The position numbers and the translations under genes are program-made. The notes beneath the pieces are model-generated. The model saw only the letters and a list, made by a program, of their open reading frames with translations. It had not been told where the DNA came from and searched no databases. Of a stretch of DNA of 13,457 nt, positions 1 to 5,552 are shown piece after piece. Source of the DNA: a bacterium (GTDB taxonomy: Bacteria > SM23-31 > JAUVVT01); contig JAUWXV010000086.1 in assembly GCA_030616165.1 (NCBI GenBank), positions 1-13,457 on the forward strand. Direction: 5' to 3'. Numbering within the stretch: the stretch's first letter is position 1; each line of letters begins with the position of its first letter.

Positions 1-153
1 GATATTCAGAATGCTTAAATCTTTTTTATATCAAAGAAAAAAGCTATTGTTTATTATACTCTTATTAGATTATTCGAAATCTGTATATAATATAAATTAA
101 ATAATTAAATATCGCAACCGTTAAATTAAATGTATGTAAATTACCATTTTTCC

Positions 154-182
154 TTGACAGAAATCTTTTTTTTGTGTTTATT
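154..182 (+). promoter_or_regulatory. Possible promoter for the ABC ATPase gene
   Basis: A perfect -35 box TTGACA (154-159) is followed after 17 bases by a weak -10 TTTATT (177-182). A perfect TATAAT lies further on at 186-191, but its 26-base spacing is too long for sigma70. The rest of 1-297 is AT-rich with no gene visible. In DNA this AT-rich such matches arise easily, so this is a candidate only. Confidence 0.3.
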
Positions 183-297
183 AAATATAATTTTATTTTT
201 CATTAAATGTCACGCTTTTTATGAAAGATAGGGAAAGAAACTTTATATTTAATAAATTATCGGAAAATAATATTATTGTGATGATGAGGGATTATAA

Positions 298-981
298 ATG
301 AGCATACTCAGAGCAGTTGAACTTGAAAAGATATATCAAGATAAAGGAATTCCGGTTATTGCTTTAAAAGATGTAAACTTTGGTGTAGAAGAGGGAGAAT
401 TTTTGGCGATTGCAGGTCCTTCAGGTTCTGGTAAGACTACACTTCTTAATCTGTTGGGAGGATTGGATGAACCGACTTCGGGGAAGGTCTATCTGGGCAA
501 TACAGAACTCGGGAGCCTGAATAAGAATCAATTAGCGGAATTCAGGCTGAGAAAGATTGGTTTTGTTTTTCAGGCATATAATCTTATTCCGGTTTTGACA
601 GCCGAGGAGAACGTGGAGTTTGTGATGATGCTTCAAGGGGTGATTTCATCCGAAAGAAAAAAAAGGGTCGGAAGAATCCTTGAAGAACTTGGTATCGGTG
701 ATTATGCTCACAGAAGACCAAACAAAATGAGCGGGGGGCAGCAGCAGAGAGTGGCTGTGGCAAGGGCGATTGTTTCTGAACCTTTGGTAGTTTTAGCGGA
801 TGAGCCAACTGCAAACCTCGATTCTAAAACCGGCAGTATACTGCTTGATCTTATGGCTGATATGAATAAGAAGAAAGGAATTACCTTTATTTTCAGCTCA
901 CATGACAAAATGGTTATGCAGAGGGCAAGAAGGTTAATAATTCTTCAGGACGGGAAAATTGTAATTGACGAAGTAAAATAA
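298..981 (+). CDS. ABC transporter ATP-binding protein, LolD/MacB type
   Basis: This is a complete 227-residue ATPase subunit of an ABC exporter of the LolD/MacB/FtsE group, which powers an inner-membrane permease, often for lipoprotein release or peptide/drug export. Motifs seen: Walker A GPSGSGKTT (40-48), Q-loop glutamine 92 in FVFQAYNLIP, signature MSGGQQQR (144-151), Walker B VVLADE with catalytic Glu169, D-loop NLD, and switch His202 in SSHD. The length matches LolD (about 230 aa). The ATG is supported by GAGGG seven bases upstream (286-290). No permease or adaptor gene lies beside it: upstream is non-coding to the window edge, and downstream are a terminator and convergent queG. The transported substrate cannot be told. 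The family is sure; the LolD assignment is not. Confidence 0.9.
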   Translation: MSILRAVELEKIYQDKGIPVIALKDVNFGVEEGEFLAIAGPSGSGKTTLLNLLGGLDEPTSGKVYLGNTELGSLNKNQLAEFRLRKIGFVFQAYNLIPVLTAEENVEFVMMLQGVISSERKKRVGRILEELGIGDYAHRRPNKMSGGQQQRVAVARAIVSEPLVVLADEPTANLDSKTGSILLDLMADMNKKKGITFIFSSHDKMVMQRARRLIILQDGKIVIDEVK

Positions 982-1021
982 TTTAAACCGGTGATAAGTA
1001 AACGAGTTTTAAATTTCTTTT

Positions 1022-1039
1022 CCCCCGAGTACTCGGGGG
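1022..1039. repeat. 18-bp perfect palindrome, copy 1
   Basis: CCCCCGAGTACTCGGGGG is a perfect palindrome and is found again, identical, at 2113-2130. It is followed by a small hairpin (CTCC/GGAG, 1042-1055) and then by the terminator hairpin. The repetition suggests a dispersed palindromic repeat, similar in style to REP elements. Confidence 0.7.
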
Positions 1040-1055
1040 AACTCCTGTAGTGGAG

Positions 1056-1093
1056 CCCACTTTCTTTATTTGCAAAGAAAGTGGGTTATTTTT
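1056..1093 (+). terminator. Rho-independent terminator after the ABC ATPase
   Basis: A perfect 12-bp stem, CCCACTTTCTTT (1056-1067) pairing with AAAGAAAGTGGG (1074-1085) over a 6-base loop, is followed by TTATTTTTTT on the plus strand. The T-run overlaps the last codons of convergent queG. Read on the minus strand there is no T-run after the stem, so it appears to serve the plus strand only. Confidence 0.8.
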
Positions 1094-2027
1094 TTAAATT
1101 CCCAAGTGCGATTCTGACATTTCTCTTGAATCCTGTTAATTTTAGCCGCCTGATAGGGCTGAATTGGAATCTTTTGTTAAACTCTTTATCACTAATGTTG
1201 TAAAATTCATTTAAATTTATATTCAGGTTTATTTGTTTTGGGAAGAATCTTTTTTCAGTAGTTGGAGTTGAAAATTTATTCCACGGACAAACCTCTTGAC
1301 AAATATCGCACCCGTAAATCCAACTGCCAATTTTAGGTTTTAAACTTTCTGGTATTTCTCCTTTATGTTCAATTGTCAGGCAGGAGATACATTCTTCTGC
1401 GTTAACTACGCGTGGTTTAACAATTGCTCCCGTTGGACAGGAATCAATACATTTTTTACATTTCCCACAGAAATCTTGCAAATAAGGCTTATCAGTGTTT
1501 AATTCGATATTCAGGAAAATTTCACCAAGGAAAATCCATGAACCTGTTTCTCTTGTTATTAGAAGGGAATTTTTTCCTATCCATCCAATACTCCCTTTTA
1601 CCGCCCAGATTTTCTCCGTCACTGGTGAACTATCCACGAAAATTTTCCCATCTGCTTTTTTTTCTTCTTTTTTGATATAATTGAGCAGTTTTTTCAATTT
1701 TTCTTTCACAACAATATGATAATCATCACCCAATGCATGTCTTGAGATTTTACCAGTTTCTGGAGCATATCTTTGCCCAATCTCGAAAAAATAACTTATC
1801 GCAGTTGATATTATAGTTTTTACTTCTGGGTAAAGCTTTTTCGGATTTATTCTCTTATCGAAACTTTTTTCTATCCATTTCATTTCACCGCCAAATCCGT
1901 CATCAATCCAATCTTTTAAAAATTTTCCATTGTCAAGAGATTCAGGTCTTGTAAATCCAATCTTGAAAAATCCGAGTTTTTCTGACTCTTTTTTTATCTT
2001 ATCTGTGAGAAGAACTGAATTATTCAT
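1086..2027 (-). CDS. queG: Epoxyqueuosine reductase QueG
   Basis: QueG carries out the last step of queuosine synthesis: cobalamin- and iron-sulfur-dependent reduction of epoxyqueuosine to queuosine in the wobble position of GUN tRNAs, in the cytoplasm. The 313-residue product shows the family signature: Asp132 in VDSSPVTEK (the conserved acid of the active site), WIGKN (149-153), and the bacterial ferredoxin-type cysteines CGKCKKCIDSCP (187-198), ECISC (212-216) and GCDICQEVCPWN (239-250), which hold two [4Fe-4S] clusters. It is of the short form, without a C-terminal HEAT-repeat extension. No Shine-Dalgarno sequence is seen before the ATG. It stands alone, convergent with the ABC ATPase gene, and its stop codon abuts the terminator hairpin. 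Confidence 0.94.
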   Translation of the reverse strand: MNNSVLLTDKIKKESEKLGFFKIGFTRPESLDNGKFLKDWIDDGFGGEMKWIEKSFDKRINPKKLYPEVKTIISTAISYFFEIGQRYAPETGKISRHALGDDYHIVVKEKLKKLLNYIKKEEKKADGKIFVDSSPVTEKIWAVKGSIGWIGKNSLLITRETGSWIFLGEIFLNIELNTDKPYLQDFCGKCKKCIDSCPTGAIVKPRVVNAEECISCLTIEHKGEIPESLKPKIGSWIYGCDICQEVCPWNKFSTPTTEKRFFPKQINLNINLNEFYNISDKEFNKRFQFSPIRRLKLTGFKRNVRIALGNLKK

Positions 2028-2105
2028 AATATTTTTTAAATGACTTTAATTGGGTTCCATAAAAGTACTTTTTTAGAAACAATCAAGAACATTATTAATA
2101 CAAGA

Positions 2106-2194
2106 TGTCATTCCCCCGAGTACTCGGGGGAATCCACTCTACATTTCGAAATGAACCATGTGACAAATGGATTCCTGCTTTCGCAGGAATGACA
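2106..2194. repeat. 89-bp two-hairpin palindromic element, MITE/REP-like
   Basis: The element is bounded by the inverted ends TGTCATTCC (2106-2114) and GGAATGACA (2186-2194). Its left half is a perfect 24-bp palindrome (2110-2133) containing the same CCCCCGAGTACTCGGGGG core as 1022-1039. Its right half is a hairpin, ATTCCTGC/GCAGGAAT with a 4-base loop (2171-2190). Inner arms GGAATCCA (2129-2136) and TGGATTCC (2168-2175) are also inverted. This matches the style of the 'TCATTCC...GGAATGA' palindromic repeats found in many bacterial genomes. It codes for nothing. Confidence 0.7.
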
Positions 2195-2336
2195 AAACTT
2201 GGCTTATAATTATCTCATTTTATGTTGAAACAAATATCCGAAACGCATATATTATATGTAATTTATTTGTGTTACAATGCACAAGTGTTATGTCAACAGT
2301 AATATAACGTATAAAATATAATATAGCTCTCTGCGT

Positions 2337-2412
2337 GCCCTTCGGGCTTGTCCTGTGGATTGGTGTTGTCACCAACGGAGAAAATGTGTGTTGGTCACAA
2401 GACCAACACACA
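2337..2412. repeat. Cluster of three hairpins
   Basis: Three stems follow each other: GCCC/GGGC (2337-2347), TTGGTG/CACCAA with a 4-base loop (2360-2375), and a perfect 12-bp stem, TGTGTGTTGGTC/GACCAACACACA, with loop ACAA (2385-2412). The last has no T-run on the plus strand and only TTTT on the minus strand. The piece around 2361-2382 is close to 5521-5542, suggesting a shared dispersed repeat. It may alternatively be a structured RNA, but no gene context supports that. Confidence 0.5.
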
Positions 2413-2503
2413 GCATCAATTCATACGTGACATGACACTAGCGAAGTGATTTCTTGACCCTTTAACTAATAATTCTTCTATATTAGTAGAAAATAGAATA
2501 TTT

Positions 2504-2628
2504 AATGTCAAAATCCAAATGTCAAATCAAGCTCAAAATCCAAATATCAAAATAACTATAAATACACAAGTTTTGACATTTAGTCATTTGGATTTTATTT
2601 GGCATTTGAGCTTTAAAATTTGATCTTT
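2504..2628. repeat. Imperfect inverted repeat of 'TCAAAATCCAAATGTC' type
   Basis: The left part repeats the words AATGTCAAAATCC, AAATGTCAAATC and GCTCAAAATCC (2504-2543). The right part holds their reverse complements in the order TTTTGACATTTAG, CATTTGGATTTT and GGCATTTGAGC (about 2573-2612). The two arms pair imperfectly around a central spacer. It is low-complexity, non-coding and looks like a dispersed repeat. Confidence 0.5.
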
Positions 2629-2754
2629 TATTAGTAATAAATCATAAAACTGCTTTTTATGGTGCAGATATTTAAAATTAATGTATTAACAAATCTTTAC
2701 ACTAGTTAAAATGAACAAAAACTCGATTGTATTTTTCACCATATTTAGTCAGTA

Positions 2755-2788
2755 GGACAGACATTCCTGCTTGCACTGGTGTCTGTCC
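2755..2788. repeat. Hairpin with 9-bp perfect stem
   Basis: GGACAGACA (2755-2763) is the exact reverse complement of TGTCTGTCC (2780-2788), with a 16-base loop. It lies just beyond the T-run of the minus-strand terminator at 2801-2830 and has no T-run of its own, so it is more likely a repeat than a second terminator. Confidence 0.45.
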
Positions 2789-2799
2789 AGTATTATAAA

Positions 2800-2830
2800 T
2801 AAAAAAACCCGATTGTATCTTTCTCGGGTT
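2800..2830 (-). terminator. Rho-independent terminator of the reductase/prenyl synthase transcript
   Basis: Read on the minus strand, AACCCGA pairs with TCGGGTT (plus positions 2824-2830 and 2806-2812) over an 11-base loop. The stem runs into TTTTTTTATTT, seven consecutive T counting the last two of the stem. It lies 18-48 bases beyond the stop codon of the prenyl synthase gene, the last minus-strand gene of the run that begins at 8078. Confidence 0.85.
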
Positions 2831-2847
2831 AAAGAAATATTAAATTT

Positions 2848-3726
2848 TTATTCAAAAAATAAAAAAAGTTTAGGTTTAATCTTTAATTTCACAGTTAATC
2901 CAATCTTTTGAGCCCTCGAGACCTTTGCTAATTTATTGAAAACGTCATAATTGTTTTTTTCTACCTGTTCAAGAACTTTCAAATAGACTCCAGCAATAAG
3001 CAGGGTCGTGAATCTTGCATCTTTTTTGAGAAGTGGAATAAGATTCTGCGCTTTTTCAAAGTATGATTTTGCCCTCTGAACCTGAAATTTCATTAATTCG
3101 ATGAAATTTCCATTTATTTTTCGTGATAAAAGTTCTTCCTCTGAATAATTAAACATTTTGATTTCTTCAAGGGGAATATAGATTCTGTTTTTTTCAATAT
3201 CCTTTCCGACATCTCTGATAATGTTGGTAAGCTGCAGTGCCATACTCAAATCATCTCCATATTCATACGCTTTATCATCGAGATGTCCGAAAACATTAAG
3301 TGACATAACACTTATAGTTCCAGCGACTCTCTTACAGTAAACTTTGAGTTCTTCAAACGTATTATATCTGTTGATATCCAAATCCATCTTAAATCCAAGT
3401 ATAGCGTCCTTAAAGGGTTTTTGGGGGATATTAAACCTTCGCACTGCATCATAAAACGCGATGAGAATCGGGTGATTGTTAGTTTCTCCATTATAACACT
3501 GCTCGAGATAATAATCCCATTTCTCAATCAAATGTTGCTTTTTTAGCAGGTTAAATTCTTCATCGACAAAATCATCTACGCGTCTGTTGAACGCATACAA
3601 AGCATATATCGCATCTCTTTTATGCTTTGGCAAGAATCGAAATCCTAAAGAGAAATTTGAATCGGCTTCAATGGTTAGTTTCTTGCAATATTTGTATGCT
3701 TGTTTTAATCTATTACTTCCCATCAT
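2848..3726 (-). CDS. Phytoene/squalene synthase family protein (CrtB-like)
   Basis: This is a trans-isoprenyl diphosphate head-to-head synthase, which condenses two prenyl diphosphates (C15 to squalene or C20 to phytoene). Using the longest frame (start at 3750, 300 aa) for numbering, the first aspartate-rich motif is NRRVDDFVDE (55-64; Asp59, Asp60, Asp63) and the second is LTNIIRDVGKD (174-184), followed by NRIYIP, all typical of the family. Length is normal (about 290 aa). I place the start at the ATG of 3726-3724, which overlaps the TGA of the upstream reductase as ATGA. The protein then begins just before the conserved N-terminal helix. The ATG at 3750 has a GGGG upstream and remains possible. 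The sequence does not separate phytoene from squalene synthase. No carotene desaturase or squalene cyclase is present in the window. Confidence 0.88.
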   Translation of the reverse strand: MMGSNRLKQAYKYCKKLTIEADSNFSLGFRFLPKHKRDAIYALYAFNRRVDDFVDEEFNLLKKQHLIEKWDYYLEQCYNGETNNHPILIAFYDAVRRFNIPQKPFKDAILGFKMDLDINRYNTFEELKVYCKRVAGTISVMSLNVFGHLDDKAYEYGDDLSMALQLTNIIRDVGKDIEKNRIYIPLEEIKMFNYSEEELLSRKINGNFIELMKFQVQRAKSYFEKAQNLIPLLKKDARFTTLLIAGVYLKVLEQVEKNNYDVFNKLAKVSRAQKIGLTVKLKIKPKLFLFFE

Positions 3727-4826
3727 TTTTCCAATTTTCTTCTGCACCATAAGCAGTTATCCCCATGTGTGCACTTTGAATAGTCTTTCCAGATTATTTT
3801 TATAAATGGAAAGATGAATTTTTTAAAAAGGTTTGGTTGATATAATTTATATCCAAATTCTTTAAAATCTGAATTTTGTGCTGATTTATTAAACCGGGTA
3901 TAACCTATGTTTCCTCCGATTTCATATAGAAATCTATTCACAATACTCATTTTCATCTTTTCGGTGAACTGCGATTTCCACAGATTATCATAATCAATAT
4001 TTTCGATTATACTTTTTGCCGCCAAGTAGCCCGATTGTATGGAAAGCCTTATTCCAATGCCAAATAGATAGTCCTGAAAACCAGCAGCCTCCCCAGTTAT
4101 TAATCTATTATTGTTCTTTGCACTTTTTGATATGAAAAAATCAATATAGGAAACAAACTCTTTTGGACTCTTCATTTCAAATTTTTCAATCTCTTGAAAT
4201 CTGTCTACGGCTTTTGCAGTGAAACTATTAATCTGGGAAAATTTTCTTAAGACTGCTGAACCAATTGTACCCTTTTTGTTTATAGCAAAAAGGTAAGAAA
4301 AACCTCCTGGGGTGATATTGTTATCAAGTATCACTCTGAATGTGTTATTAATATTTGTGTCGAAAACAATCTCTTTTGAGATGCCAGCAATTGAACGTGC
4401 ACCCTCTGCATCAATATCTGCTTTTTCTTGATTTAATTTGGTAGTGTAAATAATTTTGACACCTAAATCTGATGCTTGTTCGACAAGCCCCTGGTCGAGC
4501 GTATCGTTATCACTTCCACGCTTGATAAAGTAACCATAAGGTTCTACTCTGCTCTTCAATGAACATCGAGTAAGTTTTGAATCATAGAAATTAATTTCAT
4601 TGGCTGGCTGGCAGAAAAAATTCACTTTTATGTTCATTCGGTTAAGGGAAGTTAATAATTCTTCCTTCTCGGTATAGTTTTCGAGAATCTGAAAGCAATT
4701 ATTGAATCTTTCACCAGCGGTTCGGTTTACCTCATAGACCTCCACACTATATCCGGCAAGGGCTAAATTTATAGCAGCGGTTAATCCTGAAGGTCCTGCT
4801 CCCGCTATAGTTATAGGTCTTTTCAT
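3723..4826 (-). CDS. FAD-dependent oxidoreductase, geranylgeranyl reductase type
   Basis: This is a 367-residue flavoprotein. The N-terminus ITIAGAGPSGLTAAINLA (5-22) followed by the acid of VEVYEVN is the dinucleotide-binding fold for FAD. RLITGEAAGFQDYLFGIGIR (241-260) is the second FAD motif of the geranylgeranyl reductase/aromatic-hydroxylase superfamily, and TPGGFSYLFAI (172-182) is the substrate-face motif of the same group. Such enzymes saturate prenyl chains or act on polyprenyl products. An unusual tail, CTHGDNCLWC (352-361), carries three cysteines and a histidine. The stop codon overlaps the start of the prenyl synthase gene (ATGA), so the two are probably translated together in one isoprenoid pathway. 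No Shine-Dalgarno is visible, and a strong hairpin lies just upstream. The exact substrate is unknown; a monooxygenase role is the main alternative. Confidence 0.75.
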   Translation of the reverse strand: MKRPITIAGAGPSGLTAAINLALAGYSVEVYEVNRTAGERFNNCFQILENYTEKEELLTSLNRMNIKVNFFCQPANEINFYDSKLTRCSLKSRVEPYGYFIKRGSDNDTLDQGLVEQASDLGVKIIYTTKLNQEKADIDAEGARSIAGISKEIVFDTNINNTFRVILDNNITPGGFSYLFAINKKGTIGSAVLRKFSQINSFTAKAVDRFQEIEKFEMKSPKEFVSYIDFFISKSAKNNNRLITGEAAGFQDYLFGIGIRLSIQSGYLAAKSIIENIDYDNLWKSQFTEKMKMSIVNRFLYEIGGNIGYTRFNKSAQNSDFKEFGYKLYQPNLFKKFIFPFIKIIWKDYSKCTHGDNCLWCRRKLEK

Positions 4827-4832
4827 AAATTA

Positions 4833-4883
4833 AAGTAAGTTTTCCCCCCGCTTACAGCGGGGGGTCCTTCGGATTGCTTACTT
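4833..4883. repeat. Nested palindrome between the small ORFs and the reductase gene
   Basis: The inner stem is CCCCCCGC/GCGGGGGG (4844-4851 and 4857-4864) around TTACA. An outer stem, AAGTAAG (4833-4839) and CTTACTT (4877-4883), encloses it. Read on the minus strand the stem is followed by AAAACTTACTTT, not a T-run, so it is not a classical terminator. It could damp read-through, protect the upstream mRNA, or be a repeat related in style to the C5/G5 palindromes at 1022 and 2113. A smaller TTCTTC/GAAGAA hairpin (4885-4900) lies beside it. Confidence 0.55.
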
Positions 4884-4905
4884 CTTCTTCAAAAGAAGAA
4901 AATAC

Positions 4906-5040
4906 TCATAACTGCTTGGAAAAGTGCTTATATAATAAATAAGTAACCACAAATGAAAATATGAATATTAAAAGTGGAATAACAATTCCATATATAGAAG
5001 TCGCTATAAGTAGTGTGAAAGTGGATATGAACAATCCCAT
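4906..5040 (-). CDS. Small membrane protein, 44 aa
   Basis: A 44-codon frame starts at ATG 5040-5038 and ends at TGA 4908-4906. The start has GGAG of GAGGAGAAATAACAG upstream, formed by the end of the preceding gene, whose stop codon is only three bases away. The product is almost wholly hydrophobic: one long or two short membrane segments (residues about 3-37, with Gly18/Pro22 as a break) and a short basic tail, YKHFSKQL. I recognise no family. Tight packing behind two other small membrane-protein genes and the symporter gene argues that it is real and part of the same transport unit. Confidence 0.6.
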   Translation of the reverse strand: MGLFISTFTLLIATSIYGIVIPLLIFIFSFVVTYLLYKHFSKQL

Positions 5041-5043
5041 CTG

Positions 5044-5178
5044 TTATTTCTCCTCTGATAGTTTACTGGATTTTTTTTCTTTTTTGTGTTTTTTGTAAGA
5101 TACATAAGCAAGTATCATCCCAAGAAAAGAGAAAAAATAAGCAATTGACATTCCGATAAGTCCCCAATATTCCTGCAT
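5044..5178 (-). CDS. Small single-span membrane protein, 44 aa
   Basis: A 44-codon frame starts at ATG 5178-5176, preceded by GGGAG at seven bases, and ends with TAA at 5046-5044. The product has a short outside N-terminus (MQEYWGL), one hydrophobic helix (about residues 6-26, IGMSIAYFFSFLGMILAYVS) and a very charged tail, KKHKKEKKSSKLSEEK, expected in the cytoplasm. Only four bases separate it from the stop codon of the 95-aa gene, and three from the next small gene. The arrangement resembles small subunits that accompany secondary transporters, such as YjcH or YhdT, but no sequence kinship is claimed. Confidence 0.65.
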   Translation of the reverse strand: MQEYWGLIGMSIAYFFSFLGMILAYVSYKKHKKEKKSSKLSEEK

Positions 5179-5182
5179 ATTG

Positions 5183-5470
5183 TTACTCCCATCTTTCTAT
5201 TTTTTCTAAATTTTCTAAGTAGGATTTTTGCTTTTTTTCATATTCTTCTGAGATAGTTTTCAGTTTAGGATTGATAATAAAAAACATCAAAAACATAAGA
5301 ATAATTCCAATCGCTAATATTACGAATCCAGTCCAGATTAGAAGGAATGATAAGGCTGTTCCAACTAAAAGGGTAATATAAACTACTGATGACAATATGC
5401 AAGCAAAAAGGTCTTCTTTTGTCCATTCTTCGGCTTCATCAGGTGTCCATTTTCTTTTTATTAGTCCCAT
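5183..5470 (-). CDS. Two-span membrane protein next to a symporter, 95 aa
   Basis: The 95-residue product has an amphipathic, tryptophan-containing N-terminus (KRKWTPDEAEEWTKED, 6-21), a hydrophobic block that fits two membrane helices (about 22-67), and a charged, probably coiled-coil C-terminus (68-95, ISEEYEKKQKSYLENLEKIERWE-like heptads). The start has a strong AGGAGG four bases upstream. I cannot give it a named family. It lies directly downstream of the sodium:solute symporter and upstream of two 44-aa membrane proteins, so an accessory or stabilising subunit of that symporter is the natural guess. Confidence 0.75.
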   Translation of the reverse strand: MGLIKRKWTPDEAEEWTKEDLFACILSSVVYITLLVGTALSFLLIWTGFVILAIGIILMFLMFFIINPKLKTISEEYEKKQKSYLENLEKIERWE

Positions 5471-5520
5471 TTATCCTCCTTTATTATTATTTGAATGATT
5501 TTCTTCATATATTTATTTTC

Positions 5521-5542
5521 TGATGTTGTTACCAACATAGAA
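5521..5542. repeat. Short repeat similar to 2361-2382, with small hairpin
   Basis: The 22 bases here agree with 2361-2382 at about 18 positions (shared core TGTTGT-ACCAAC). They contain the dyad TGTTG/CAACA (5524-5528 and 5533-5537). The site lies in the 82-base gap between the symporter gene and the 95-aa gene, with no T-run to make it a terminator. Confidence 0.35.
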
Positions 5543-5552
5543 ATTGAAATAT

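Larger units (their letters stand above)
2028..2847. other. Gene-free stretch rich in palindromes and repeats
   Basis: About 820 bases upstream of queG and downstream of the prenyl synthase hold no convincing gene. The only long reading frame (63 codons on the minus strand, 2220-2411) runs straight through hairpin sequence and resembles no protein. The stretch contains, in order, an 89-bp two-hairpin element, a group of three hairpins, a long imperfect inverted repeat, a 9-bp-stem hairpin and the terminator of the prenyl synthase gene, each listed separately. It looks like a landing zone for small non-coding repeats. Confidence 0.7.

Noticed and set aside
266-277. AATAATATTATT, a 12-bp palindrome before the ABC gene
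   Set aside because: Only A and T; expected by chance in such AT-rich DNA.
2220-2411. 63-codon minus-strand reading frame in the intergenic stretch
   Set aside because: It runs through perfect hairpins, has no convincing ribosome-binding site and gives a protein with no recognisable feature; it is open by chance.
4844-4864. GC-rich stem read as a terminator of the small-protein genes
   Set aside because: On neither strand is the stem followed by a T-run; on the minus strand it is followed by AAAACTTACTTT.
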